Assembly: GCF_030164425.1 (NCBI RefSeq)
Contig: NZ_JASNJD010000001.1
Span: 62,001 to 126,000, forward strand
DNA: 64,000 nt
From: Pseudodonghicola flavimaris
GTDB taxonomy: Bacteria; Pseudomonadota; Alphaproteobacteria; Rhodobacterales; Rhodobacteraceae
Direction of reading: 5' to 3'
Shown here in pieces: positions 9,154 to 17,652 of this stretch. The first letter of the stretch is position 1; each line of letters starts with the position of its first letter. The position numbers and the translations under genes are program-made. Below the pieces are notes generated by a model that saw only the letters and a list, made by a program, of their open reading frames with translations, did no database searches and was not told the DNA's origin.

Positions 9154-11292
9154 TCAGCCGGCGGCGCGGGAGGAGGCCGGCTGAAACCCGATCTCGCCCG
9201 AGGCGACGAAGCGGCCCGGATCCTTCTTGACGATCTTGCCCTCGCGCAGCAGCACGCCGAAGCTGCGCAGCCCGTCCTCGCGGTTGAATTCCTCGACCGA
9301 GGCTTCGCGCGCCTTGTGGATCAGCTGCGGCCGGGTGAATTGTTCGCGGCCTTCGACGAACTGCATGTAGGCGGCGGCGGCTTCCAGCAGCTCAGGCAGT
9401 TCGGTCACCCCCATGTCATGGGCGAACTGGGCGAAGCCGCCGGTAGGGCTGGCCACCGGGCGCGGGGTCTCATGCGCGGCGGCGACGCGGCGCGGGCGCA
9501 CCGGACCTTCGTGCCGTTCGGCGGCGGCCGGGGCCATATCGTCGACCCGCTGTTCGGCCACCAGTTTCAGCGGCGCCGGGCGCTGACCGGTTTCTCCGCC
9601 GGGGCGGCGGCGGCGGTCGCCCCCGCTCAGCACCGGGCGGCGCGGATGCACCACGCGGGCCAGATCGTCGCGATAGGCCTCGGCGTCGGGGTGATCGGCG
9701 GCCAGGCCGCCGGCAGAGCTTTCGGCCTCGGTCGCGGCGACGGCGGCGCGCAGATGCGAATAGGTCTCGCGGGTGCTGGTGGCTTCGGGATCGTCCAGCC
9801 GGGCATCGGCGGCGGCCATCAGGCGGGACAGGTCGGACTGCGGTTGTTTCCCCGCTTCCGGGGTGGAGAGCACCAGCGGCGCGTCTTCTGCCGCGTCAAG
9901 AGGCTCTTCTTCCGCAAGGGCGACCTCGGCGGTGTCGTCCTCTTCCGCGATATCCTCTTCCAGGTCGGCGTGATCGCCGCGCAGCTCGGCCTCGACTTCG
10001 GCGAGCTCACGGATCAGGTCGGCCTCGTCCTCCGGCGACAATGTCCCGGGGGGCAGCTGGGTCGCGGGCTGACGCAGCACCGCGGCAGTGTCCTCCCCGA
10101 GGGCCTCCTCAAGGGTCTCCTCAGGAGCTTCCGCCGCGAGATCCTCATCCGCGACGTCCTCGATACCGGCCTCTTCGACCGCTTCGACCGCCTCGGCCTC
10201 TTCGGCGTCGCGCAGGATGTTCTCGACGGCGTCCTCCGTCGTATCCTCTTCGGCCAGATCCGCATCGAGATCGTCGAACAGCGCTTCGTTCTCGCCTTCG
10301 GCCAGATCGGCCGCGGCCAGATCGACTTCGGCGAGCTCGACCTCAGATGCTTCTGCCTGGGGCGTTTCCGGTTCGCGCGCCTCCGTCAGGGTGTCGTCTT
10401 CGGCGGCTGCGACCTCTTCCAGGATGCCGGAGAGATCGGGGGTCTCCTCCGTCGCGAAACCGGCGGCGGGCTGATCCTCGGCGTAATCCTCGTCATAGCT
10501 GGCACTGGCGGCGGCCTGTTCGTTGCGCGAGACCACGGCGCGGATGCGCTGCAGCTTGGCCGCGATGCTGTCGGCCGAGGGCGCGGCAGCGGGTGCGACC
10601 GGGGCGATGATTTCGGCGACAGGTGCGGGGTCTTCGTCCTCGACGGTGCTGGCCATGAAGGCGGCGACGGCGGCTTCGGCGGGGGCGTCCTCGGGCAAGG
10701 CGGTTTCGGCGATGGGCATCACCTCTTCCTCTGCCGCCATCTCGGCGACCCCTTCTTCGGGGGTCTCCGACGCCTCGGCCACATCTTCTTCAGCCGCTTC
10801 CGCCACGCTCTCGGCGGGGGCTTCGGCGTCGGCGACCTCCTCGGCGGTCTCGACCAGCGCGGTCACATCGTCGGCGATCGGCTGGGCGGCCGCCGACTCT
10901 TCCGCGACGGTCTCCACCGCGTCTTCGACCGGTTGTGCCGAGGGCAGGGCTGTCTCCATCCCCGCAGCGGGCCCCGCTGCGGGCGCAGCTTCTGCGGCCG
11001 GCGCGACGGGCGCGGTCACGGGGGCGGTGTCGGCGGCCTCTGCGGCGCGCAGCACGAAGCCGGTGCCCTCGCGACGGGCTTCGACCTGGCGGGCGATCTC
11101 ACGCTGGGCGATCCGGGCCAGCATTTCCGCGTCGGGCTGCGGCGGTTCGGCGCCGAAATAGCGGTCGTCCGCAGCGAGATCGCGGAAATACTCCGCAATC
11201 GCCTTCATCGTGTCGAAGGAATCCTCAAAGCCCTCCAGAGTGCATGAGAACGTCCCGTAGGAGACGGTCAACACCTTGTTACTATGTACCAT
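9154..11292 (-). CDS. Long acidic, low-complexity protein conserved in Rhodobacterales, function unknown
   Basis: 712 residues in three parts. Residues 1-85 are a compact domain (VSYGTFSCTLEGFEDSFDTMKAIAEYFRDLA) that reads like a conserved core. Residues about 85-590 are highly acidic and alanine-rich, with dense EEA/AEA/DLAEE runs and almost no hydrophobic core, so very probably disordered. Residues about 625-712 form a second folded part (FAQFAHDMGVTELPELLEAAAAYMQFVEGREQF, then a winged-helix-like stretch ending FVASGEIGF). No signal peptide or membrane helix. I have seen this N-terminal segment in proteins loosely labelled as chemotaxis or hypothetical; I do not assign a function. The terminator at 9077-9101 follows it. 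Confidence 0.8.
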   Translation of the reverse strand: MVHSNKVLTVSYGTFSCTLEGFEDSFDTMKAIAEYFRDLAADDRYFGAEPPQPDAEMLARIAQREIARQVEARREGTGFVLRAAEAADTAPVTAPVAPAAEAAPAAGPAAGMETALPSAQPVEDAVETVAEESAAAQPIADDVTALVETAEEVADAEAPAESVAEAAEEDVAEASETPEEGVAEMAAEEEVMPIAETALPEDAPAEAAVAAFMASTVEDEDPAPVAEIIAPVAPAAAPSADSIAAKLQRIRAVVSRNEQAAASASYDEDYAEDQPAAGFATEETPDLSGILEEVAAAEDDTLTEAREPETPQAEASEVELAEVDLAAADLAEGENEALFDDLDADLAEEDTTEDAVENILRDAEEAEAVEAVEEAGIEDVADEDLAAEAPEETLEEALGEDTAAVLRQPATQLPPGTLSPEDEADLIRELAEVEAELRGDHADLEEDIAEEDDTAEVALAEEEPLDAAEDAPLVLSTPEAGKQPQSDLSRLMAAADARLDDPEATSTRETYSHLRAAVAATEAESSAGGLAADHPDAEAYRDDLARVVHPRRPVLSGGDRRRRPGGETGQRPAPLKLVAEQRVDDMAPAAAERHEGPVRPRRVAAAHETPRPVASPTGGFAQFAHDMGVTELPELLEAAAAYMQFVEGREQFTRPQLIHKAREASVEEFNREDGLRSFGVLLREGKIVKKDPGRFVASGEIGFQPASSRAAG

Positions 11293-11430
11293 AGGCTGCT
11301 CGTCCTTTTCAAAATCGTTGGACTGACCTAACAGGCGGCACGAGACAAATTCGGCCCGAATCTGTGCCCATCACCGTATCATTTTGTGACCAGATTGTGA
11401 TCTGTTTCCAGAAAACGCATAAATCGCCGC

Positions 11431-12096
11431 ATGACCTCAGCCATTGTCCAATCTGAAACCCCTGTCACGCTGATCGGCGGCGGTGCGCTCGGCCCGAGCG
11501 ATCTGGAGACCGCGCTGGCGCTGGCGCCGGTGCTGGTGGCCGCGGATGGCGGCGCCGATGCGGCGCTGGCGGCCGGGCGGATGCCGCAGGCGGTGATCGG
11601 CGATTTCGATTCCCTCTCGGCCCGGGCGCGGGCGGGGATCCCGGCGGATCGCCTGTTTCCCATTCGTGAACAGGAAAGCACCGATTTCGACAAGGCGCTG
11701 CGCTCGGTCGCGGCGCCCTTGGTGCTGGCGGTAGGGTTTCTGGGCGACCGGGTCGATCATCAGCTGGCAGCCTTCAACGTGCTGACCCGCCATGCCCATC
11801 GCGCCTGCATCCTGATCGGCGTGCATGAGGTGATCTTTCACGCGCCGCGCCGGCTGGTGCTGGACATGGCGGCGGGGCAGGTGGTGTCGCTGTTCCCGAT
11901 GGGCCGGGTGACCGGGCGGTCCGAAGGGCTGGAGTGGCCGATCGACGGGCTGGTGCTGACCCCCGACGGGCAGATCGGCACCTCGAACCGGGCGCTGGGG
12001 CCAGTGACGCTGGAAACCGACGGGCCGGGCCTGCTGGCGATTCTGCCGCGCGACCGGCTGGAGGCGCTGATCGTGGCGCTCAGGCCGGGGTCTTGA
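11431..12096 (+). CDS. thiN: Thiamine diphosphokinase
   Basis: Transfers pyrophosphate from ATP to thiamine to give thiamine diphosphate. The 221-residue protein shows the TPK pattern: LIGGGALG near the start, VAADGGADAAL, the metal-binding IGDFDSLS, the EQESTDFDKAL motif and GFLGDRVDHQLAAFNVL. The C-terminal substrate-binding part is PIDGLVLTPDGQIGTSNRAL. The last 17 bases overlap the end of the convergent DMT transporter gene. No thiamine riboswitch was seen upstream. Confidence 0.95.
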   Translation: MTSAIVQSETPVTLIGGGALGPSDLETALALAPVLVAADGGADAALAAGRMPQAVIGDFDSLSARARAGIPADRLFPIREQESTDFDKALRSVAAPLVLAVGFLGDRVDHQLAAFNVLTRHAHRACILIGVHEVIFHAPRRLVLDMAAGQVVSLFPMGRVTGRSEGLEWPIDGLVLTPDGQIGTSNRALGPVTLETDGPGLLAILPRDRLEALIVALRPGS

Positions 12097-13003
12097 GCGG
12101 TTTGCGCCGCGCGGCCCGTGCCATCGCATTCTCCCGCGCGACGATATAGAGGCCGGCGGCAATGGTGATGCAGATGCCCAGGCTCGCCTCGGCATTGGGC
12201 AGATCGTGAAACACGATCCAGCCGACCAGCGTCGCCACCGGGATCTCCAGATATTGCATCGGTGCCAGGGTGGAGGCCGGGGCGAAGCGCAGCGACCAGG
12301 TCATCACCAGATGCGCCGCGGTGCCGAGCAGGCCGATGGCGGCCAGCAGTGCCCATTGCGGGCCGTTGGGCAGCTGCAGGTGCAGATCGGAAAGATTCAG
12401 AAGGGTGCCGGCCAGCAGCACCGGCAGCATCATGCCGGTGGCGATCACCCCGCTCACCGCCTGCAGCGCCACCGGCTCGATATCCTTGGCGAGCTGGCGG
12501 GTCACCAGCATGAAGAGGGCAAAGATCACCGCGACCCCCAGCGGCAGCAGCGCCGGCCAGCCGACCGAGGCGAAGCTGGGCTGGATCACCAGAAGCGTAC
12601 CGGCGAAGCCCACGGCGCAGGCGGCGAGGCGGCGAAAGCCGACCTCTTCCTTCAGCACGAAACGGCCGAGCATCAGCATGATGAAGGGCATCACGAAGGC
12701 GATGGCGACGGCATCGGCCAGCGGCAGGTATTTCAGCGCCGAGAACATGAAGGCGATCCCCGCCATATGCAGCAGCGTCCGCAGCGTCGTCAGCCAGACC
12801 AGGCGCGGGCTCATCCGCCAGATGCCGCCCTGCCGGATCACCAGCGGCATCAGGATCGCCGCCTGCACGGTGAAGCGGACCAGCAGCAGCTGACCCAGCG
12901 GGATATGACCGCTCAGCAGCTTGGCCACCGCGTCACCCATCGGGGCGAGCAGGCAGAAGCACAGCATCAGCAAGATGCCCAGAAGGGGACGGTCGGCTGT
13001 CAT
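12080..13003 (-). CDS. DMT-superfamily (EamA) inner-membrane transporter
   Basis: A 307-residue membrane protein with the ten-helix, two-repeat EamA layout: the first repeat opens with LLGILLMLCFCLLAPMGDAVAKLLSG and the second with LLPLGVAVIFALFMLVTRQLA. Conserved EamA features include the loop PLGQLLLVRF and the terminal APMQYLEIPVATLVGWIVFHDLP. Members export metabolites or drugs; the substrate cannot be inferred. The C-terminal coding end overlaps thiN by 17 bases in convergent arrangement. Confidence 0.88.
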   Translation of the reverse strand: MTADRPLLGILLMLCFCLLAPMGDAVAKLLSGHIPLGQLLLVRFTVQAAILMPLVIRQGGIWRMSPRLVWLTTLRTLLHMAGIAFMFSALKYLPLADAVAIAFVMPFIMLMLGRFVLKEEVGFRRLAACAVGFAGTLLVIQPSFASVGWPALLPLGVAVIFALFMLVTRQLAKDIEPVALQAVSGVIATGMMLPVLLAGTLLNLSDLHLQLPNGPQWALLAAIGLLGTAAHLVMTWSLRFAPASTLAPMQYLEIPVATLVGWIVFHDLPNAEASLGICITIAAGLYIVARENAMARAARRKPLKTPA

Positions 13004-13114
13004 TGCGGCACGCTAGGGGGCAATGCTGTACAATGCAAGCTGTGGTTGTGATGGAATTTCGGATTGATTTTAGCCGTCAGCCGGTGGCCTGAGGCCGGAG
13101 GCGCCGGGAGGGCA

Positions 13115-13143
13115 GCGACGGGGCGGGCTGTTCGCCCCGTCGC
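13115..13143 (-). terminator. Strong hairpin after the YjhX-like gene
   Basis: A perfect 11-bp stem (GCGACGGGGCG / CGCCCCGTCGC) with a 7-base loop lies 20 bases beyond the stop of the YjhX-like gene on the minus strand. There is no U-tract, so it may act as a 3' stabiliser or a factor-assisted stop rather than a classic terminator. Confidence 0.5.
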
Positions 13144-13162
13144 CTGGTTTGGCCTGAGCGCC

Positions 13163-13423
13163 TCACCCCTGGTTGTCGAGCTGCGCCCGCACCGACCGGC
13201 GGCCCAGTTTCGAGATGCGATAGGGGCTGCCGGAGCGGGATTCGATCAGCCGCTTGCGTCGCAACCGGTTGAAGACGGTCAGATCGAAACCGTCGAGGAT
13301 CATCCCGTCGCGGGTGACACAGGTGACGGAGGTGACTTTGGCCCCCTCCTCGCGCTCGTGCAGAATGCGGCCGCCAAGGGCCAGAACGTGCAGCGCACGT
13401 TGTTCGGGTCTTGAGATATTCAT
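13163..13423 (-). CDS. YjhX-family small protein (putative toxin, UPF0386)
   Basis: An 86-residue protein that matches the UPF0386/YjhX family closely at both ends: MNISRPEQRALHVLALGGRI at the start and NRLRRKRLIESRSGSPYRISKLG in the second half, which looks like a small winged-helix fold. In E. coli YjhX is described as a toxin with the acetyltransferase YjhQ as antitoxin; no such partner is adjacent here (the nearest GNAT genes are about 4 kb and 24 kb away). It lies directly behind a terminated RNA (13447-13640) on the same strand, so it may be expressed by read-through. A regulatory rather than toxic role is equally possible. Confidence 0.85.
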   Translation of the reverse strand: MNISRPEQRALHVLALGGRILHEREEGAKVTSVTCVTRDGMILDGFDLTVFNRLRRKRLIESRSGSPYRISKLGRRSVRAQLDNQG

Positions 13424-13446
13424 GGAAGTCCTGCGTGGCAGACGTG

Positions 13447-13476
13447 AAAAAACGCCCGGACGCCTCTGCGTCGGGC
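13447..13476 (-). terminator. Intrinsic terminator between the 6S-like RNA and the YjhX-like gene
   Basis: Minus-strand stem GCCCG-ACGC / GCGT-CCGGGC (nine pairs, one bulge, 4-base loop) followed by six T residues. It lies 24 bases before the YjhX start, so it ends the upstream RNA and makes the YjhX gene dependent on read-through or on a promoter inside the terminator region. Confidence 0.85.
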
Positions 13477-13640
13477 AGCTTTGGTTTCACGCGGCTCTCT
13501 GAGGATCAGAGAGCCTTATCACACAAGCTCTGACATCCAGTCTCCATGGGTCGAACCGCCGGCTGCGCCAGCGGCTCCGCAATCATCTAGGCAGGGGACA
13601 GGCCCGTTGCAACCGGCGGCATAGCTTTCTTCCGCATGCG
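13477..13640 (-). ncRNA. ssrS: Probable 6S RNA (ends approximate)
   Basis: No protein gene fits this stretch. On the minus strand it contains GCAACGGGCCTGTCCCCTG (about 13591-13609), which matches the conserved 6S central-bubble segment that I remember from E. coli (CGGGCCAGTCCCCTG) at 14 of 15 positions. It is flanked by complementary arms: GCCGCCGGTTG before and CAGCCGGCGG after, plus AAGCT and AGCTT further out, and a 10-bp perfect hairpin (GGCTCTCTGA / TCAGAGAGCC, 13494-13516). It ends in an intrinsic terminator. 6S RNA binds sigma-70 RNA polymerase. The size (about 165-195 nt) fits, but the pairing found so far does not give the whole classic fold, and the 5' end is a guess. Confidence 0.62.
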
Positions 13641-13672
13641 GTCCCGCCGCCTGTCGCAGGCGTGGGGTGCCC

Positions 13673-15046
13673 TCAGCAGTTGGGGACGTTGACCGCCAGC
13701 CCGCCCAGCGAGGTTTCCTTGTAATGCTCGTGCATGTCGCGGCCGGTCTGGCGCATGGTCTCGATACAGGCGTCGAGCGGCACGAAATGCTGGCCGTCGC
13801 CCCTGAGCGCCAGGCTCGCCGCCGAGACCGCCTTGATCGCGCCCAGCCCGTTGCGTTCGATACAGGGCACCTGCACCAGCCCCTTCACCGGGTCGCAGGT
13901 CATGCCAAGGTGATGCTCCAGCGCGATTTCAGCGGCATTCTCGATCTGTTCGGGGGTGCCGCCCAGCACCGCGCAGAGCCCGGCGGCGGCCATGGCGGCG
14001 GCGGAGCCGACCTCGGCCTGGCAGCCGGCCTCGGCGCCGGAGATCGAGGCGTTGTATTTCACCAGCCCGCCGATGGCGGCGGCGGTCAGCAGAAATTCCT
14101 CCACCCGCGTGGGGCTGGCCCCCGGCACATGATCCAGCCAGTAGCGGATCACCGCCGGGACCACGCCGGCCGCGCCGTTGGTGGGGGCGGTGACCACCTG
14201 ACCGCCGGCGGCGTTTTCCTCGTTCACCGCCAGGGCATAGACGCTGATCCAGTCGTTGATCACATGCGGCGCGGAGAGGTTCATGCCGCGTTCGGCCTGC
14301 AGCGCATCGTGGATCGGTTTGGCCCGGCGCCGCACCCCGAGCCCGCCGGGCAGGGTGCCGCCGGTGGTCAGGCCGCGGTCGATACAGGCGTTCATCACCT
14401 CCCAGATCCGGGCGGTGCCGGAGGCGAGCCGGTCGCGGCCGCCGCGGGAAATCTCGTTGTCGCGCTTCATCCCGGCGATCGTCTTGCCGCTGTCGCGGGC
14501 CATCTCCAGCATCTGCGCGGCGGAGTGGAAGGGGAAGGGCACGGCGGGACCGTCATCGGTATCGCGCCCCTCGGCCAGTTCCGCCTCGGTCAGGACGAAA
14601 CCGCCGCCGATGGAATAATAGGTCTCCTGCAGGATCACGTCGCCCTGGGCGTCGGTCGCCATCAGGATCATCGCATTGGCATGGCCGGGCAGCTGGGTAT
14701 CGTAGTCGAAGATCAGATCCCGTTTCGGATCGAACCGCAGATCGCCCAGGTCGGCGTGGGGAATGCGATGGGTCCGGTGGATCGCCTCCAGCGCCGCCTC
14801 GGCCTTGTCGTGGTCATAGCTGTCGGGGCGAAAGCCGGCCAGGCCGAGGACGGTGGCGCGATCGGTGGCATGGCCCACACCGGTGAAGGCGAGCGATCCA
14901 TGCAGCGAGGCACGCAGCCCGACAACGCCGAAGGGCGCGCCGCGCACCGTCTCCAGGAACCGGGCGGCGGCCAGCATCGGCCCCATGGTATGAGAGGAGG
15001 ACGGGCCGACGCCCACTTTGAACATGTCGAAGACGGAGAGGAACAT
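13673..15046 (-). CDS. sdaA: L-serine ammonia-lyase (iron-sulfur, single-chain)
   Basis: Deaminates L-serine to pyruvate with a [4Fe-4S] cluster. The 457-residue protein has the beta domain first ([18 protein letters not shown]) and the catalytic alpha domain second. Cluster-type cysteines are seen in [11 protein letters not shown] and in [18 protein letters not shown], and the chain ends in cysteine (VNVPNC), as in the well-studied Legionella enzyme, where the C-terminal Cys reaches the active site. The start at 15046 shares one base with the stop of the upstream GST gene (TGATG), so the two are coupled. Confidence 0.96.
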   Translation of the reverse strand: MFLSVFDMFKVGVGPSSSHTMGPMLAAARFLETVRGAPFGVVGLRASLHGSLAFTGVGHATDRATVLGLAGFRPDSYDHDKAEAALEAIHRTHRIPHADLGDLRFDPKRDLIFDYDTQLPGHANAMILMATDAQGDVILQETYYSIGGGFVLTEAELAEGRDTDDGPAVPFPFHSAAQMLEMARDSGKTIAGMKRDNEISRGGRDRLASGTARIWEVMNACIDRGLTTGGTLPGGLGVRRRAKPIHDALQAERGMNLSAPHVINDWISVYALAVNEENAAGGQVVTAPTNGAAGVVPAVIRYWLDHVPGASPTRVEEFLLTAAAIGGLVKYNASISGAEAGCQAEVGSAAAMAAAGLCAVLGGTPEQIENAAEIALEHHLGMTCDPVKGLVQVPCIERNGLGAIKAVSAASLALRGDGQHFVPLDACIETMRQTGRDMHEHYKETSLGGLAVNVPNC

Positions 15047-15738
15047 CAGGTGGGCGATCCTTCTGGCGGGGTGGCCGGGCGCGGCGCGGTGAAGGGGGTG
15101 GGTCCCAGCCCCTCGGCGGCGCTGGCGGCGGCGGCGGCCGGCGTCGCTTCGATCCGGGTGGCGAGGGCGGCGAGCGCAGGATAACGGCTCAGGTCGAACC
15201 AGCCGTTGTCCTGATCGTCGGGATAGAGCGGCATCCAACGCAGCAGGCAGCACAGATAGAGCTCGGTGGCGCCGCCGGGCCAGTCGGGGGCGGCGACGGC
15301 CCGGTCCAGCATCGTGAGATGTTGCTGCAGCCGGGCGGTCAGCCCACGGCGCAGCGCCGCCTGATCCTGCGGGTCGGGGCCGATGTATTTGGCCGGGTAG
15401 AACACCATGCGCAGATCCGCATGCAGCGTGTTCGAGGTGAAGAACAGCCATTTCAGGAAGGTCCCGCGCGCCGGATCCGCGGGCGCCGGCCCCAGCCCGC
15501 CATGACGGTCCGCCAGCCACAGAAGGATCGCGGCGGTCTCGAAGATCGGGCCGTGGGCGGTCTCCAGCACCGGGATCAGCCCGCCGGGATTGAGCGCCCG
15601 ATAGGCGGGGCTGTTCAGCGCGCCGTTGCGGCGGTCGATCAGGGCGGTGTCATAGGCCAGACCCAAGGTCTCCAGCGCCAGCCGGATGGCGAGCGAGGCA
15701 TTGTCGGGGGCATAATGCAGGCGATAGCGCTGGGTCAT
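15046..15738 (-). CDS. Glutathione S-transferase family protein
   Basis: A 230-residue cytosolic GST-like protein with an N-terminal thioredoxin-like domain (YRLHYAPDNASLAIRLALE, then NPGGLIPVLE and the ETAAILLWLADRHG glutathione-binding loop) and an all-helical C-terminal domain. No catalytic cysteine; the N-terminal Ser/Asn region would hold the activating residue. The substrate is unknown. It is translationally coupled to serine dehydratase downstream. Confidence 0.88.
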   Translation of the reverse strand: MTQRYRLHYAPDNASLAIRLALETLGLAYDTALIDRRNGALNSPAYRALNPGGLIPVLETAHGPIFETAAILLWLADRHGGLGPAPADPARGTFLKWLFFTSNTLHADLRMVFYPAKYIGPDPQDQAALRRGLTARLQQHLTMLDRAVAAPDWPGGATELYLCCLLRWMPLYPDDQDNGWFDLSRYPALAALATRIEATPAAAAASAAEGLGPTPFTAPRPATPPEGSPT

Positions 15739-15913
15739 GGGGCATCCTATCCGGGCGGCGGTGATCTCGGTCGCACCAAAGCGACATTTCCGATCGGAAA
15801 CAAGTCACCGGTCCTGGGGGCTCGGGCGGCTCGCGGACGTTTGATTGCGGAGGCGGGATGCGCGCGCTAGCTTGCGCGCGACTCGATCCCCAGCCGACCT
15901 CCGGAGGTTTCTC

Positions 15914-17059
15914 TTGACCGATACGCCGCGTCTCTTCCGCCCAATCACCCTGCGCGGGATCACCGCCCGCAACCGGGTGGTGATCTCTCCGATGTGCCAA
16001 TACGCCGCGCATGAGGGGCATCTGGAGGATTGGCATCTGGTCAACCTCGGCCGGTTCGCGATGGGCGGGGCCGGCATCGTGTTCACCGAGGCGACGGCGG
16101 TGCAGAAGGACGGGCGGATCACCCATGGCTGCCCCGGGCTCTGGGCCGACAGTCAGATCATCGGGCATGCCCGTGTGGCGCAATTCGCGCTGGCGCATGG
16201 GGCGATCCCGGCGGTACAGCTGGGTCATGCCGGGCGCAAGTCGGGCATGCAGCGGCCCTGGTTCGGCAATGGCCCGCTGACCGAGGCCGATTTCGCCCGT
16301 GGCGACATGCCCTGGAGGCCGGTAGGTCCCTCGGAGATTCCGGTGGCCGAGGGCTGGCCGGTGCCGCATGCGCTGACCGAAGAGGATATCGCCGCGCTGA
16401 TCGCCGATTTCGTTGCCGCCACCCGCCGGGCAGGGGCCGCCGGTTACAAGATCGTCGAGGTGCACGGCGCGCATGGCTATCTGCTGCATTCCTTCCTGTC
16501 GCCGCTGTCGAACAAGCGGACCGACAGATACGGCGGCGACCGCGAGGGGCGGATGCGGCTGGCGCTGGAGGTGGCCGAGGCGGTGCGGGCGGCCTGGCCC
16601 GAGGAGCTGCCGGTGTTCTTCCGAATCTCCGCCGTCGATGGCGATCCGCAGGGGTGGACCTTGCCCGATACCGTGGAACTGGCGAAGCGGATGAAGGCGC
16701 TCGGCGTCGATGTGATGGATTGTTCCTCCTCCGGCATCGCCGGGGCGGCCACTGCCGCCGGCGGCGGCAAGCGCCAGCCGGGATTCCAGGTGCCCTTCGC
16801 CGAGGCGGTGCGGCAGGAGGCGGAGCTGTCGACCATGGCGGTCGGCCTGATCACCCATCCCGAGCAGGCCGAGGAGATCCTGGCCACCGGCAAGGCCGAT
16901 CTGATCGCCATCGGCCGTGAGGCGCTGGTCGATCCGATGTGGGCGCTGCATGCGGCGCAGACCCTGGGCCACGATACCGATTACGGTACATGGCCGGCAC
17001 AATCGGGCTGGTGGCTGGCGGTGCGCGACAAGACCTCGGACCTCTACCGGCCGGAGTGA
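15914..17059 (+). CDS. Old Yellow Enzyme family NADH:flavin oxidoreductase (YqjM class)
   Basis: A 381-residue FMN-dependent ene-reductase of the thermophilic-like/YqjM class. Cys28 in SPMCQYAA modulates the flavin, and the HGAHGYL motif gives substrate-binding His184 and His187; FLSPLSNKRTDRYGG and the phosphate-binding GLITHPEQAEEI and IGREALVDP segments follow. The start is TTG at 15914, chosen because a GGAGG lies about seven bases upstream and the conserved DTPRLFRPITL begins there; the ATG at 15845 would add 23 atypical arginine-rich residues. Such enzymes reduce enones, enals or nitro compounds. Confidence 0.93.
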   Translation: MTDTPRLFRPITLRGITARNRVVISPMCQYAAHEGHLEDWHLVNLGRFAMGGAGIVFTEATAVQKDGRITHGCPGLWADSQIIGHARVAQFALAHGAIPAVQLGHAGRKSGMQRPWFGNGPLTEADFARGDMPWRPVGPSEIPVAEGWPVPHALTEEDIAALIADFVAATRRAGAAGYKIVEVHGAHGYLLHSFLSPLSNKRTDRYGGDREGRMRLALEVAEAVRAAWPEELPVFFRISAVDGDPQGWTLPDTVELAKRMKALGVDVMDCSSSGIAGAATAAGGGKRQPGFQVPFAEAVRQEAELSTMAVGLITHPEQAEEILATGKADLIAIGREALVDPMWALHAAQTLGHDTDYGTWPAQSGWWLAVRDKTSDLYRPE

Positions 17060-17129
17060 CCGGGCGGCCACAGGCCGGGGGGCGGCCCGTGGCGGAGACG
17101 TCGGCAGAGGCGCGGGCGCGGGCCTCTGC

Positions 17130-17576
17130 TCAGGCCCGGGCGCGCTGCCGTCGGGCGGCGAGCCGCAGCCCGTCGCGCATGTTCAGCGCCAGCAGCGTGA
17201 TGTTGGTGGCCCCGGCCACCAATTCCAGCCCCTGCACCAGGGCGAACCGGGTATCGAACTGCCCGGCCTGCGCCTTCAGCGCCAGAAAGACCGCGCTCGG
17301 CAGCAGCACGGCGATACCATTGGCGGCGATCACCTTCATCCGCGTCATCTTGATCCCGACCTGCGGCAATCGCATGCCGCGGCCCAGCCGCGCACCGGTG
17401 GACCCGGCCAGCGCCATGGCCGGCACCATCACCAGCATGCCGTAGAGGATCGACATCTTGACCCGGGCGATCAGCTCCGGGCCGCCGAACAGTTCCGAGA
17501 GCGCGGTGGCGCTCCAGAACCCGAGGATCATCAAGAGGGCGAGGGCGCCGCTGGCGGCGTGAAGTCTGTGTGTCAT
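17130..17576 (-). CDS. Integral membrane protein of unknown function, divergent from MarR
   Basis: A 148-residue protein with about four transmembrane segments (residues 4-25, 39-60, 82-100, 113-134). The first helix is followed by ELFGGPELIARVKMSILYGMLVMVPAMA. I do not recognise a named family; the pattern (small four-helix protein beside a MarR regulator) suggests a membrane protein controlled by that regulator. The ATG at 17576 was chosen because the frame upstream reads through the operator region. Confidence 0.75.
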   Translation of the reverse strand: MTHRLHAASGALALLMILGFWSATALSELFGGPELIARVKMSILYGMLVMVPAMALAGSTGARLGRGMRLPQVGIKMTRMKVIAANGIAVLLPSAVFLALKAQAGQFDTRFALVQGLELVAGATNITLLALNMRDGLRLAARRQRARA

Positions 17577-17597
17577 GGCGGTCTCCCGACTCGTTAA

Positions 17598-17642
17598 ATA
17601 TAGCGTGCTATGTATATAAGGATTGCATAGTGTGCTATGCAA
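17598..17642. promoter_or_regulatory. Two MarR-type operators in the divergent promoter region
   Basis: Two copies of the palindrome ATAG-YGTG-CTAT lie 27 bases apart centre to centre: ATAGCGTGCTAT at 17600-17611 and a perfect extended copy, TTGCATAG-TGTG-CTATGCAA, at 17623-17642. They sit between the membrane-protein gene and the MarR gene, and the second ends only ten bases before the MarR start, so binding should block both promoters. Confidence 0.8.
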
Positions 17643-17652
17643 AAGATAAGCG

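Noticed and set aside
9316-11247. Plus-strand frame of Gly/Arg-rich sequence opposite the acidic protein
   Set aside because: Antisense reading of the repetitive Glu/Ala codons of 9154-11292.
13064-13414. 116-residue plus-strand frame opposite the YjhX-like gene
   Set aside because: Mirror of a well-matched family protein on the minus strand.
13477-13640. SRP RNA or tmRNA as the identity of the non-coding RNA
   Set aside because: No GGAAGGAAGC-type SRP loop and no tag-peptide reading frame with a terminal CCA; the 6S-like core fits better.
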